Source: Acetobacter estunensis (lineage in GTDB: Bacteria > Pseudomonadota > Alphaproteobacteria > Acetobacterales > Acetobacteraceae). From it: 64,000 bases of DNA. The notes beneath the pieces are model-generated. The model searched no databases. It saw only the letters and a list, made by a program, of their open reading frames with translations, and had not been told where the DNA came from. The stretch covers positions 310,001 to 374,000 of the forward strand of contig NZ_JAHRDV010000002.1 in assembly GCF_019083805.1 (NCBI RefSeq), written 5' to 3'. Of this stretch, positions 16,227 to 25,150 are shown piece by piece; positions within the stretch are counted from its first letter, which is position 1; each line of letters opens with the position of its first letter. Position numbers and translations under genes: made by a program.

Positions 16227-17654
16227 ATGACGCTGCGACGCACACTTGGACCAATACAACTGACCATGCTGGGTGTCGGCTCCACGATTGGTGCTGGTAT
16301 CTACGTAATGACCGGCACCGCAGCGGCCAATTACGCCGGTCCGGCCATTGTGCTGTCCTTCATGCTCGCGGGACTTGCCTGCCTGTTCACAGCCTTTTCC
16401 TATGGCGAACTGGCAGCCGCCATGCCCGTTTCCGGCTCGGCCTATGGTTACGCGCGCCTCTCCTTCGGGCGGGCAGGCGCATGGTGGGTCGGCTGGCTCC
16501 TACTCCTCGAATACGGAATCTCATGCTCGGGCGTCGCCGCGGGTTTCTCCGGCTATGCGACGAGCCTGCTGGCGGACTTCGGCGTGATGGTGCCGGGTTG
16601 GCTGCACACAACCATGCTCCAGACAGTGACATCCGCCAGCACGATGCACGTCACGTTCGCCCCACGCCTCGATCTGATTGGCGCCGCCTGTGTGTTGCTC
16701 GTGACGTTCCTTCTCATGCTGGGCGTGCAGGAATCCGCGCGGATCAACACAGCCATCGTCCTGCTTAAAGTGGGCGTCCTGTTCGTGTTCGTGGCAGTGG
16801 GTATTCCCGCCATCCACCCGGCCCTCTGGCACCCCTTCATCCCACCCTATGAAGGAGGATTCCGTTATGGCGTGCCCGGTATCTTCCGGGCTGCTTCCGT
16901 GATTTTCTTTGCCTATGTCGGCTTCGAGGTCGTCTCGACCGCCTCTCCCGAAGCTCGCAACCCCAAGCGCGACGTGCCGATTGGCATCATCGTCTCCCTC
17001 ATCCTGTCCACGGTGGTCTATCTGTGCGTGGCATTGGTGCTGATGGGCGTGGTGCCATGGCGTACGCTCGACGTGGCCGATCCGCTGGCGCTGGCGGTCG
17101 ATGCCATCGGCTGGCCGTCGCTGGCGCTGCTGGTCAAGCTTGGAGCCGTGATCGGCCTGTGTTCCGTGGTGTTCGGACTGCTTTATGGGCAAAGCCGGAT
17201 TTTCTTTACCATGGCGCGTGACCGGCTTCTACCGGCCTTCTTCTGCACGCTCCATCCGCGCTACCGCACCCCCACGCACGGCACGCTCGTTCTCGGTACG
17301 ATCGTGGCGCTTGCGACAGCTCTCCTGCCCATCGACATCATCAGCGATCTGGTCAGTCTCGGCACGGCAACAGCGTTCGCTGCCGTCAATCTGACCGCCA
17401 TCATAGATCGTAACCGTCGCCCGGACGCGCCCCGGCCTTTCCGCATGCCGTCCGCCAGCGTCCGGATCAAAGGCATGACCATCGGGATCATACCCACGCT
17501 GGGCATCTTCTTCTCGATGGTTATGGTTTTTCCGCTCGTCTCGGATATGCTCCTCGGTCTGTTCACCGGAAACCCGATCTCTGCGATTCTGCTTCTCGTT
17601 TACCTGGGCTGTGGGGCCGGAATCTTCCGGTTTTTCGGAAGCCGCCATGCCTAG
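16227..17654 (+). CDS. Amino acid permease (APC superfamily)
   Basis: The 475-residue inner-membrane protein has about 12 hydrophobic segments. It has the APC signature near the N-terminus (MLGVGSTIGAGIYVMTG), where GxG in helix 1 binds the substrate backbone, and the ELAAAMPVSGSAYGYAR motif. It most resembles the cationic/broad amino acid transporter (CAT-like, YfnA) branch. PEARNPKRDVPIGI between helices is typical of that branch. The substrate is not predictable. The gene stands alone; 164 bp separate it from uppP and the tRNA follows 92 bp downstream. Confidence 0.9.
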   Translation: MTLRRTLGPIQLTMLGVGSTIGAGIYVMTGTAAANYAGPAIVLSFMLAGLACLFTAFSYGELAAAMPVSGSAYGYARLSFGRAGAWWVGWLLLLEYGISCSGVAAGFSGYATSLLADFGVMVPGWLHTTMLQTVTSASTMHVTFAPRLDLIGAACVLLVTFLLMLGVQESARINTAIVLLKVGVLFVFVAVGIPAIHPALWHPFIPPYEGGFRYGVPGIFRAASVIFFAYVGFEVVSTASPEARNPKRDVPIGIIVSLILSTVVYLCVALVLMGVVPWRTLDVADPLALAVDAIGWPSLALLVKLGAVIGLCSVVFGLLYGQSRIFFTMARDRLLPAFFCTLHPRYRTPTHGTLVLGTIVALATALLPIDIISDLVSLGTATAFAAVNLTAIIDRNRRPDAPRPFRMPSASVRIKGMTIGIIPTLGIFFSMVMVFPLVSDMLLGLFTGNPISAILLLVYLGCGAGIFRFFGSRHA

Positions 17655-17699
17655 AGAGCTGTTTTCTCACGTCTTCCACGGCAAAATGCGCCCACCCGC

Positions 17700-17728
17700 T
17701 TGACGCGCCTCCGCCGGAAAGCTATTTC
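17700..17728 (+). promoter_or_regulatory. Promoter of tRNA-Met
   Basis: A TTGACG -35 box (17700-17705) is followed after exactly 17 bases by TATTTC as -10 (17723-17728). Transcription would begin near 17735, about 12 bases before the tRNA. The bases after the -10 box are C-rich (CCCGCTCACC), as in GC-rich discriminators of stable-RNA promoters under stringent control. This was found by eye. Confidence 0.5.
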
Positions 17729-17746
17729 CCCGCTCACCGGCGCGAT

Positions 17747-17821
17747 GGCGGTGTAGCTCAGCGGTAGAGCAGGGGAATCATAATCCCTTGGTCGGCGGTT
17801 CAAATCCGTCCACCGCTACCA
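17747..17821 (+). tRNA. tRNA-Met (anticodon CAT), elongator type
   Basis: The cloverleaf folds cleanly. The acceptor 5' strand GGCGGTG pairs with 3' CACCGCT (first pair G-U). The D arm is GCTC/GAGC. The anticodon stem GGGGA/TCCCT carries the loop ATCATAA, giving CAT in positions 34-36 with T at 33. The T arm is GGCGG/CCGTC-like with TTCAAAT. The CCA end is encoded (17819-17821). Position 1 pairs with 72 (G-U), and there is no run of three G-C pairs in the anticodon stem as in initiator tRNA, so it is elongator Met. A lysidine-modified tRNA-Ile2 is the only alternative and is less likely. Confidence 0.93.
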
Positions 17822-17841
17822 TCCGCCGGTTCTTTCCAACG

Positions 17842-19074
17842 TTACTGATACAGTCCCGGTGGCGGCTCCCATCCCGTGAGTAGATGCCGGCCGATTTCCT
17901 CGTGCTTCCATTCCACCGGATCATGCAGAGACAACGTGCGGGCATCGCGCCAGTACCGGTCGAATCCCACCCGTGCATCGGTCACTCTCGCCCCCAGAAC
18001 GGACATGAGGTCGGACGTCGCACGCAATGCAGACCGTGTGGCGCTGGACCGGGCTGCATAGACAGACATCGCAACATCGGTGCGCGACACCTCCGCTCGT
18101 TCGAAGGCATCCAGAAGTTCCGCTGCATTTCGCCCCAGAGCACAGGCCGCCGCCAAATCGGCGCCGATTTCTCCAAACAACCGCCGAACCAGAAGATCGT
18201 CACTAGCCCGCTCCACCTGGGCGGAAGGCCAAGGCCGGCTTGTGGTCACTACAAAATCATTCGCAGCATTCAGTGCACCTGCACCAATACCCAGCAGGAT
18301 CATGGAAAACCCATTCTGGTAGCGCAGAGAACCATGAACGGGCGGCATTCGTCCCGGTGCCAGCGCGCTCCAGTTTGGGTGTGTGCGCAGGTTCTCAAAT
18401 GTCACGCTGCCGGAATCCGTGGCGCGCTGCCCGAGACGATCCCAGTCCTGCCCGATCGTCATGCCCGGCGTTCCAGCCGGCACTAGATCCAACCGCATGG
18501 CCTGCTGTCCAAGATCGAAAGACGCCACAAGAATCAGATCCGCCCCAGCGGCTCCAGTTGCATAAATCTTGCGTCCGTTGAGGACATACCCTCCCTCCCC
18601 ATCTGGCGCGGCCGTCACCTGCCCAAACTGATCGACACTGCGTCCATTCTCGGCAATAGCGGCCCCTATGATGGCCCGGTCTTCACAAACGGCCTTCACC
18701 AATGCGGCGCAAAAGCGCTCCGACCCCACATCGAGCAGTTCGCGTGTCAGGTCGTCATGCACTTTGTATATCTGCGCGACAGCGGGATCGGCCCTGCCCA
18801 GTTCAAACATCAAATGTTGGGAAAGAGCCTGTGAAAAGCCCAGGCCGCCATGCGCCACAGGTACAGGCACCCTGAGAAAATCCGCCGCTTTCAGAGCGGC
18901 AATGGACTGTCGTGGATAACGTCCCTGCCGATCGTTCTCGGCGGCCATAGGCGCAATATCCTCACGGATGACGCGCCTAAACGTCTCCATTGCGGATTTG
19001 TGCTGTTCAGAAACAGGAAAAGACGGAAGCAGACACCCCAACCGATCCGGCAGATCATTGTCGTGCTGTTTCAT
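17842..19074 (-). CDS. Acyl-CoA dehydrogenase-fold flavin monooxygenase (SfnB/DszC-like)
   Basis: The roughly 410-residue protein has the acyl-CoA dehydrogenase fold: an N-terminal helical part, a central beta domain (LNGRKIYATGAAGADLILV), and a C-terminal helical part. Its end, RDARTLSLHDPVEWKHEEIG, is diagnostic of the DszC/SfnB branch, which uses reduced flavin to oxygenate sulfur compounds or supports sulfonate and dimethyl sulfone use. A general acyl-CoA dehydrogenase function is less likely. No flavin reductase, ssu or sfn genes are adjacent. The ATG at 19074 is preferred over a GTG six codons upstream because GAGGGGAG lies 8 bases before it. Its 3' end lies 20 bp from the convergent tRNA. 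Confidence 0.8.
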   Translation of the reverse strand: MKQHDNDLPDRLGCLLPSFPVSEQHKSAMETFRRVIREDIAPMAAENDRQGRYPRQSIAALKAADFLRVPVPVAHGGLGFSQALSQHLMFELGRADPAVAQIYKVHDDLTRELLDVGSERFCAALVKAVCEDRAIIGAAIAENGRSVDQFGQVTAAPDGEGGYVLNGRKIYATGAAGADLILVASFDLGQQAMRLDLVPAGTPGMTIGQDWDRLGQRATDSGSVTFENLRTHPNWSALAPGRMPPVHGSLRYQNGFSMILLGIGAGALNAANDFVVTTSRPWPSAQVERASDDLLVRRLFGEIGADLAAACALGRNAAELLDAFERAEVSRTDVAMSVYAARSSATRSALRATSDLMSVLGARVTDARVGFDRYWRDARTLSLHDPVEWKHEEIGRHLLTGWEPPPGLYQ

Positions 19075-19169
19075 TCTTTTCGCTCCCCTCACGCCACAAT
19101 GAGCGCCAATGATGGGGGCACATCGTCGCAGGACACAAGACGCGTGGAGCGCTTAACGGAGGACGACTC

Positions 19170-20246
19170 TCAGAAGTCTCCAACCTGCCCGCGGTGCCGC
19201 AGCAGATGATCGGCCAGCACACAGGCCATCATCGCCTCTCCCACCGGTACAGCACGAATGCCCACACAGGGGTCGTGACGCCCTTTGGTGACGACCTGTA
19301 CATCCTCGCCCGCAAGGCTGACGGATGGCACGGGAATAAGCATGGAACTGGTCGGCTTGACGGCAAATCGCGCCACAATCGGCTGTCCGGTGGAGATGCC
19401 TCCAAGAATGCCGCCCGCGTGATTGCTCTCGAACATGACCTGTCCATCATGCATGTGCATGGCGTCCGCATTTTCCGGACCGGTATAGGCGGCTGTTGCG
19501 AAGCCGTCCCCGATCTCCACGGCTTTGACGGCGTTGATGCTCATCAACGCGCCCGCAAGGTCCGCATCCAGTTTGCCGTAAATCGGCGCCCCCAATCCGG
19601 AGGGCACGCCTTCGGCCACCACTTCGATCACAGCACCCACGGACGAACCCGCCTTGCGAATGGCGCCGAGATACTCTTCCCACACAGGAACGATTTCCGG
19701 ATCGGGGGCGAAGAACGGGTTCTGCCCCACCTCGTCCCAATTCCAGCGGTTGCGGTCGATTTCATGCTGACCGATCTGCACAAGAGCGCCACGGATGCGC
19801 ACGCCATCACCCAGCACTCGGCGGGCCACAGCACCCGCTGCCACACGCATGGCGGTTTCACGCGCGGACGAACGACCTCCACCACGATAGTCGCGAATGC
19901 CATATTTGCTCTGATACGCTAGATCGGCGTGACCGGGACGGAACGTCTGGGCGATCTCGCCGTAGTCACGCGAACGCTGGTCGGTGTTCTCGATAATGAG
20001 CGAGATGGGCGTGCCCGTCGTCATCCCCTCGAACACACCCGAACAGATGCGCACCATGTCCGGCTCACGCCGCTGCGTGGTGAAAGAAGACTGACCGGGA
20101 CGACGGCGCTCAAGAAACGGCTGAATGTCCTGTTCGCTCAGTGCGAGCCGTGGCGGGCAGCCATCCACCACGCAGCCGATGGCCGGACCGTGGCTCTCGC
20201 CCCAGGTCGTCACGCGGAACATGTGCCCGAAGGTGTTGTAGGACAT
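19170..20246 (-). CDS. aroC: Chorismate synthase
   Basis: Chorismate synthase makes chorismate from 5-enolpyruvylshikimate-3-phosphate, the last common step of aromatic synthesis, using reduced FMN. The 358-residue protein has the three family signatures: [14 protein letters not shown] near residue 16, a [20 protein letters not shown] block near residue 120, and [17 protein letters not shown] near the end. Length is normal. It lies 20 bp downstream of fabI and is probably co-transcribed with it, an unusual metabolic pair but seen in other alphaproteobacteria. Confidence 0.97.
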   Translation of the reverse strand: MSYNTFGHMFRVTTWGESHGPAIGCVVDGCPPRLALSEQDIQPFLERRRPGQSSFTTQRREPDMVRICSGVFEGMTTGTPISLIIENTDQRSRDYGEIAQTFRPGHADLAYQSKYGIRDYRGGGRSSARETAMRVAAGAVARRVLGDGVRIRGALVQIGQHEIDRNRWNWDEVGQNPFFAPDPEIVPVWEEYLGAIRKAGSSVGAVIEVVAEGVPSGLGAPIYGKLDADLAGALMSINAVKAVEIGDGFATAAYTGPENADAMHMHDGQVMFESNHAGGILGGISTGQPIVARFAVKPTSSMLIPVPSVSLAGEDVQVVTKGRHDPCVGIRAVPVGEAMMACVLADHLLRHRGQVGDF

Positions 20247-20266
20247 CCCCGACCGCTCCCCGCTGC

Positions 20267-21103
20267 TTACTCGCCCGCGACCGAGATATCGGGCGCAAGC
20301 GGATTTTTCATGCCCACGATGTGATAACCGCTGTCCACATGATGCACCTCACCCGTCACGCCACGCGACAGGTCAGACACCATATAAAGGCCGGCGCCCC
20401 CAACTTCTTCAAGCGCCACATTGCGCTCCAGCGGTGAATTGTACTGGTTCCACTTGAGGATATAGCGGAAGTCACCGATACCGCTGGCCGCCAGTGTCTT
20501 GATGGGGCCAGCCGAAATGGCGTTCACACGGATACCGTCACGGCCCAGATCGGCCGCCATGTACCGCACGGAAGCCTCCAGGGCCGCCTTGGCCACACCC
20601 ATGACGTTGTAATGCGGCATGACACGCTCGGCCCCGAGATAGGACAGGGTCAGAAGCGAACCGCCATTCTTCATCATGGCGGCTGCGCGCCGGGCGACGG
20701 CCGTGAAGGAATAACAGGAGATATCCATCGCGGTGAGGAACGCTTCGCGCGGCGTGTCCACGTAGCGTCCACGCAAATACTTCTTGTCAGCCCAGCCGAT
20801 GGCATGCACCACGAAGTCGAGGGTGCCCCACTCCTTTTCCAGCACGGAAAAAGTCTCGTCGATGGCAGCATCATCCGCCACATCGCACGGCAGAACCAGT
20901 TTGGAGCCAATGCTCTCGGCCAGCGGCAAAACCCGCTTACCAAGTGCCTCACCCTGATAAGTGAAGGCCAGTTCACCACCCTGTGCCGCAACCGCCTGCG
21001 CGATGGACCATGCGATGGACCGGTCATTGGCGACCCCCATCACGAGCCCCCTTTTCCCGCGCATCAGGTTACCGGTTGCGGGAGCGGTGGTATGCTCGGT
21101 CAT
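20267..21103 (-). CDS. fabI: Enoyl-[acyl-carrier-protein] reductase (NADH), FabI
   Basis: FabI catalyses the last reduction in each cycle of fatty acid elongation and is the triclosan target class. The NADH fold begins [13 protein letters not shown]. The catalytic Tyr-x6-Lys is Y165...K172 in [10 protein letters not shown], with a second Tyr ten residues before. The frame is open 18 codons further upstream, but the ATG at 21103 has GAGG about 7 bases before it and gives the usual length of 278 residues. It is divergent from pdxH with a 122 bp region between. Confidence 0.96.
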   Translation of the reverse strand: MTEHTTAPATGNLMRGKRGLVMGVANDRSIAWSIAQAVAAQGGELAFTYQGEALGKRVLPLAESIGSKLVLPCDVADDAAIDETFSVLEKEWGTLDFVVHAIGWADKKYLRGRYVDTPREAFLTAMDISCYSFTAVARRAAAMMKNGGSLLTLSYLGAERVMPHYNVMGVAKAALEASVRYMAADLGRDGIRVNAISAGPIKTLAASGIGDFRYILKWNQYNSPLERNVALEEVGGAGLYMVSDLSRGVTGEVHHVDSGYHIVGMKNPLAPDISVAGE

Positions 21104-21225
21104 CGAAAAACCTCGACTGGCTGGAATGGTGACAAGATGGCACGGGTCGTTGCACAACCAGCGCGCGGGAACAAGTCCGCGTGACCGAGAATCCCCTCAC
21201 GCATCATGTCGAACGGAGACACGCC

Positions 21226-21852
21226 ATGGCCGCCACTGAGCCGAATGTGGACACCCTGCCCCTGATCGACCTTTCTTCCGATCCGTTCGATCTCTTCACG
21301 AAATGGATGCAGGACGCCGAAGCCTCGGAACTATCCGATCCCAATGCCATGACCCTCGCCACCGTCTCTCCGGAAGGACGGCCTTCGGCACGCATCATCC
21401 TGCTAAAGGGATTCGACCGCGACGGCTTCCGATTCTACACCAACTTGGAAAGCCGCAAAGGGCGTGAACTGGAAGCGACACCGGTCGCAGCCCTGCTGTT
21501 TCATTGGAAAAGCTTGCGGCGTCAGATCCGCATCGAAGGGACCGTGGCGCCCGTGACGACAGCCGAAGCGGATGCCTATTTCGCCACACGCCGTCGCCTC
21601 TCGCAGATCGGCGCCATCGCCTCCGATCAGTCCCGTCCCCTGCCTGATCGTGAAACGTTCGAGCGCCGCATCCATGAGGTGGAAGAACGCTATGAAGGCA
21701 AGCCCGTGCCACGCCCCGCCGACTGGTCAGGTTTCTGTCTGCGTCCCGAGCGCTTCGAGTTCTGGCAGGAGCGCCCCTATCGCCTGCATGACCGGGCCAT
21801 CTGGGTAAACCACGGCAAGGCCGCGTGGGAGGTCACGCGCCTTTATCCCTGA
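21226..21852 (+). CDS. pdxH: Pyridoxamine 5'-phosphate oxidase
   Basis: PdxH oxidises pyridoxine or pyridoxamine 5'-phosphate to pyridoxal phosphate with FMN and oxygen. The 208-residue protein shows the FMN-binding segments RIILLKGFDRDGFRFYTN and VAALLFHW, the QSRPLPDR loop, and the C-terminal signature FWQERPYRLHDRAIW. The ATG at 21226 has CGGAGAC five bases upstream; the frame opens 15 codons earlier. The last 10 bp overlap the convergent Nudix gene. Several PLP enzymes (ilvE, alaC) are encoded downstream in this window. Confidence 0.96.
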   Translation: MAATEPNVDTLPLIDLSSDPFDLFTKWMQDAEASELSDPNAMTLATVSPEGRPSARIILLKGFDRDGFRFYTNLESRKGRELEATPVAALLFHWKSLRRQIRIEGTVAPVTTAEADAYFATRRRLSQIGAIASDQSRPLPDRETFERRIHEVEERYEGKPVPRPADWSGFCLRPERFEFWQERPYRLHDRAIWVNHGKAAWEVTRLYP

Positions 21853-22262
21853 GCATGTTCCCGAGCTTCCAGCGCACGGATGGCGACGCGGGTCGCCTCC
21901 GTAAGTGGCTGAGGCAAGGCGTCCAGCGGGAACCAGCCAAATGCCGCGTGTTTGTGAGGTTCCATCAGGCGCGGCTCTCCCTCAAAAGCCGTAACAAGAT
22001 AGACCGGCGCAACCCAATGCGTCCCTTGTTCACGATCGATCTGGTCCACCACGCACAGCAGATAGTGGGGTGAAATGTCGAGGCCGAGTTCCTCGGCAAC
22101 CTCACGGCGCACGGCAGCAGGTAATGTCTCGAATGGATCGACCTTGCCGCCCGGCAACCCCCAGCATCCTTCTTCCGGTGGCCGCTTGCGTCTGAGCAAT
22201 AAAACGCGGCCCCTCTCAATGATGGCAGCGCCACATCCCACCCGAGCTTCACTCACTGTCAT
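21843..22262 (-). CDS. Nudix hydrolase (MutT-like)
   Basis: The 139-residue protein has a complete Nudix box, G39-x5-E45-x7-REVAEELG, ending at residue 60. The domain hydrolyses nucleoside diphosphate-linked compounds. The substrate cannot be told; the short single-domain form resembles MutT-type sanitation enzymes and ADP-ribose or dihydroneopterin triphosphate pyrophosphatases. The ATG at 22262 lies only 3 bases after GGGAG, so a GTG two codons on (22256) is the better-spaced start. Its 3' end overlaps pdxH by 10 bp tail to tail. Confidence 0.88.
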   Translation of the reverse strand: MTVSEARVGCGAAIIERGRVLLLRRKRPPEEGCWGLPGGKVDPFETLPAAVRREVAEELGLDISPHYLLCVVDQIDREQGTHWVAPVYLVTAFEGEPRLMEPHKHAAFGWFPLDALPQPLTEATRVAIRALEAREHAQG

Positions 22263-22298
22263 GCACTCCCTTTCGATGCGGCTCGCAGCAAGCGATCA

Positions 22299-22326
22299 CG
22301 CATGACTTCGATCATTCGATCATGCG
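22299..22326. promoter_or_regulatory. Inverted repeat upstream of the universal stress protein gene
   Basis: CGCATGA (22299-22305) is repeated in inverted form as TCATGCG (22320-22326). Two self-complementary TCGA blocks lie between them, so a compact hairpin or two-fold operator is possible. It sits in the 186 bp region between the divergent Nudix and stress-protein genes. A regulator cannot be named. Confidence 0.35.
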
Positions 22327-22448
22327 ACGATTTCGCACAAGATGCGGACTGGGCATGTAACCAATGTCCCTTTCCGGCGTTGAAGGTCCATCGGGGAAAA
22401 GTCCGTCCCCCACCTGCCCTCACACTGACTGCTCAGGAGAATAAAAAA

Positions 22449-23327
22449 ATGAAACAGGTGAGCAAAATTCTTCTCCCCATCAGTGGCCTTCGCAACATTG
22501 AGGCCGCTTTTGTATTGGGGGCAAACTTTGCACGGCGTTTTCAGGCTCATCTCGCGGTCCTGCATGTCCGCTCCGACGGGCGCGACATCGCCCCGCTTGC
22601 AGGAGAAGGGTTGACCGGGGGCATGGTGGAAGAACTGATCGCTTCCGCCGAGCGCGAGGGCAATCGGCTGTCTCGTGAGATTCAACAGGCTTTTGAATCT
22701 TTTGGCGCCAGAACACCCGATATCGAAGTGGTGCCACCACGCATTCCGTTCCCTCAGGGTCGCCCGAGCATGAGCTTCAACATGTTCCAAGGTCCGGAGC
22801 ACGAAATCGTCCCGTGGCATGCGCGTCTTTCGGACTTCACGCTCGTCCCACATCCTGACACAGGCGATGACGTGTCCTCGTCTGAAGCCCTGCACGCCGT
22901 TCTGTTCGACAGCGGCCGCCCGGCTGTCATCGCGCCGCGTGAACCCATGCGTCATATGGTCAAACGCGTATGCATCGGCTGGAATGGAACGGCGGAAGCC
23001 GCGTCTGCCCTACGCGGTGTGCTGGCATGGGCCAGTACTGCGGAACGGGTGCGCGTGCTGCACTGCAACGACTACCAGCGGCGTGGACCCGATGCCCGCG
23101 AAGTCGTGGACTATCTCTCGATGCACGGCATCGCGGCGGATCGCGTCGAGTTTTCCGCAATCGATCGCGACATTGGACGCGGGTTGCTCGCCGCCTGTCA
23201 GGATTTTGGCGCGGATATGCTCGCGATGGGCGCTTACTCCCATTCCCGTCTGCGGCAGCTCATTCTCGGCGGTGTCACGCGCCATATTCTCGAGAACAGC
23301 ACTCTGCCTGTGCTGATGAGCCGCTGA
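22449..23327 (+). CDS. Universal stress protein, tandem Usp domains
   Basis: The 292-residue cytoplasmic protein contains two Usp folds: residues 1 to about 150 and about 160 to 292. The second keeps the ATP-binding signature GAYSHSRLRQLILGGVTRHIL (G-2x-G-9x-G-S/T-like). The first lacks it and appears degenerate. Tandem UspA-like proteins help survival under starvation and oxidative or acid stress. The start at 22449 is set by AGGAGAA six bases upstream; the frame runs open for 49 more codons without homology. A strong inverted repeat lies in the upstream region. It converges on radC with a 10 bp gap. Confidence 0.9.
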   Translation: MKQVSKILLPISGLRNIEAAFVLGANFARRFQAHLAVLHVRSDGRDIAPLAGEGLTGGMVEELIASAEREGNRLSREIQQAFESFGARTPDIEVVPPRIPFPQGRPSMSFNMFQGPEHEIVPWHARLSDFTLVPHPDTGDDVSSSEALHAVLFDSGRPAVIAPREPMRHMVKRVCIGWNGTAEAASALRGVLAWASTAERVRVLHCNDYQRRGPDAREVVDYLSMHGIAADRVEFSAIDRDIGRGLLAACQDFGADMLAMGAYSHSRLRQLILGGVTRHILENSTLPVLMSR

Positions 23328-23337
23328 CGGTCTGTCT

Positions 23338-24048
23338 TCACATCCTGTTGGTATCGGCAAAGCTCAGCCACTTGCCGTTACCAACAATGATATGATCGCG
23401 CACCACGATCCCAAACACACTTGCAGCAGCGGCCACCTGCTTCGTCATTTCTACATCGTCGCGTGACGGGGTGGGATCGCCGCTTGGGTGATTGTGGACG
23501 AGAATGAGCGCTGTCGCTTCCAGTTCCAACGCCCTGCGCACCACTTCACGCGGATAGACCGGTGTATGGTTGACCGTTCCACGTGCCTGCGATTCATCGG
23601 CAATCAGACGCCCTTCACCATCCAGGAAGAGAATGTGGAACTGCTCGATCACTTCCCGCGCCAGCACGGCCGCGAGATAGATGTGCAGTTGGTCGCGGTG
23701 GAGAAGAACCTCACAATCCTCAAGAGAAGCCCGCTGCAAACGCACCGCCGCCTCCCGAAACACTTTCAGAGCGGAAAGCATGTGCGGTCCCACCCCCATG
23801 ACGGACCGCAATGCCTGAGTGGGAGCCGCCAGAACGGATGGGAACGAGCCAAAACGTTCCAAAAGGTTTTCGGCAAGGATGGCCGGTTGTTCATTCCGCG
23901 GCATGGCGAGGCGGATCAACCGGATCAACGACTCCCGGTCATCCTGCGGCATCGCCTCCCGGGACTCGCTGCGATCGTTCAATGCCCGCGTTGGTTGGGG
24001 CCGGGGAATCTGGATTGCAGACGCGGTCTGGGATGCGGAACGGGTCAC
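23338..24048 (-). CDS. radC: RadC family JAMM/MPN+ protein
   Basis: The 236-residue protein has a helix-hairpin-helix region (VMGVGPHM, about residues 83-90), then the RadC JAMM metalloprotease fold with H185-N-H187 PSGDPTPSRDD and the conserved Ser195 and Asp198. Despite the name, a role in DNA repair has not been proven. The metal ligands are all present. It is divergent from the HAD phosphatase across a very AT-rich region, where its promoter must be. Length is normal. Confidence 0.93.
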   Translation of the reverse strand: MTRSASQTASAIQIPRPQPTRALNDRSESREAMPQDDRESLIRLIRLAMPRNEQPAILAENLLERFGSFPSVLAAPTQALRSVMGVGPHMLSALKVFREAAVRLQRASLEDCEVLLHRDQLHIYLAAVLAREVIEQFHILFLDGEGRLIADESQARGTVNHTPVYPREVVRRALELEATALILVHNHPSGDPTPSRDDVEMTKQVAAAASVFGIVVRDHIIVGNGKWLSFADTNRM

Positions 24049-24091
24049 GTACTACATCACATGATGGGGATCGTTACGTTGCCCAATATCA

Positions 24092-24200
24092 TCATTTCTT
24101 TGCGCATATAGTCTAATGAACATCAAAATAGCTTATAAAAAGCTCATAGTATCAATAATAATACAATTTATTATTTATATTACTTAGAGACATATTTTAC
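24092..24200. other. AT-rich island between radC and the HAD phosphatase gene
   Basis: About 100 bases here are roughly 80 percent A+T, while the surrounding sequence is about 60 percent G+C. It includes runs such as AATAATAATACAATTTATTA and a small inverted repeat AGCTT-ATAAA-AAGCT, and AATAATA/TATTATT arms that could form a hairpin. No gene is seen. It may hold strong divergent promoters, a nucleoid-protein binding site, or the scar of acquired DNA. Confidence 0.6.
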
Positions 24201-24308
24201 TTCCGGATAAAGCGCTTTCTCTTCAGCCATGAAAGGCCTCGTCATCGGCAAACTGCGCTGCCGCTCCTCGCATTGACGGATTTTCGCAAAGCCGGGCAAC
24301 ATGTCGTC

Positions 24309-25022
24309 ATGACACTTCCCGCAAGTCCGCTTGGCGGCGCCTCCGTGCTTTTCGATCTCGATGGCACGATCATCAACTCCCGCACCGGCATCATCGCCAC
24401 GATCCATCAGGTTCTGCGCGATATGGGGCATGATCCCGACCCTGAGCATGACCTCAACTGGGTGGTTGGGCCGCCATTGCGTGACCTGATCGGGGAAATC
24501 CTCCGTTATTATGATGACACGCGCTGCGATGAGGCGATGGAGCGGTATCGTCAGCTCTATGAAACGACAGGCAAGCTACAAACGCCTGTATTCGAAGGCA
24601 TGCGCGAGGTGCTCGACACATTACGTGCTGCCGGCGCCACGCTTTATATTGCCACGTCCAAACCGAAAGCATTGGCCCGAAGCATTTTGGAGCGCCACGG
24701 GCTGGTGGAGCGTTTCCGCGAGATCTATGGCGCGCAGCCCGACGACAGCGGCGCGGAAAAGCCCGAACTGATCGCCTCCGCTCTGCGCGATCATAAGATC
24801 GAAACGCATCATGCCGTGATGATCGGAGACCGGCGCTTCGATATCTCCGGCGCGCACGCAAACAACATCCGCGCCATCGGTGTGGCATGGGGCTACAGCG
24901 GCGCAGGTGAAATGCTTGAGGCCGCCCCCGAAGCTATTGCCGCAACGCCCGACCAGTTGCCCATGCTGGTGACGGCCCAGTTCCATGCGGCGATGCGCCA
25001 TGTGCACGCGACGCAGGCCTAA
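24309..25022 (+). CDS. gph: HAD-superfamily phosphatase, phosphoglycolate phosphatase-like
   Basis: HAD subfamily IA fold: DLDGT at residues 16-20 holds the nucleophile and acid/base Asp. IATSK provides motif II, and a conserved Lys and MIGDRRFDISGAH give motifs III and IV. The alpha-helical cap (residues about 30-90) matches Gph/PGP-type enzymes. Phosphoglycolate is the best guess for substrate, but other small sugar phosphates are possible. The frame begins with a TTG at 24273; the ATG at 24309 gives the N-terminus normal for the family, although no strong ribosome-binding site is seen. It is followed by ilvE 128 bp on. Confidence 0.82.
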   Translation: MTLPASPLGGASVLFDLDGTIINSRTGIIATIHQVLRDMGHDPDPEHDLNWVVGPPLRDLIGEILRYYDDTRCDEAMERYRQLYETTGKLQTPVFEGMREVLDTLRAAGATLYIATSKPKALARSILERHGLVERFREIYGAQPDDSGAEKPELIASALRDHKIETHHAVMIGDRRFDISGAHANNIRAIGVAWGYSGAGEMLEAAPEAIAATPDQLPMLVTAQFHAAMRHVHATQA

Positions 25023-25150
25023 AAGAACGACCACGAGCAGGATTGCACAGCTTCCGGATTGCCCGCGCGGGCAATTTCCGGTCAAGTGCGCAACACAAGG
25101 CCGCAAGGCCCACACCCATCGAAGCCGGACAGAGGCAGGAGACACAGGCC

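Noticed and set aside
17778-17978. Short minus-strand frame ending MVAVDGFEPPTKGL
   Set aside because: This ending is the well-known false peptide produced by reading antisense through a tRNA; the tRNA-Met is the real feature.
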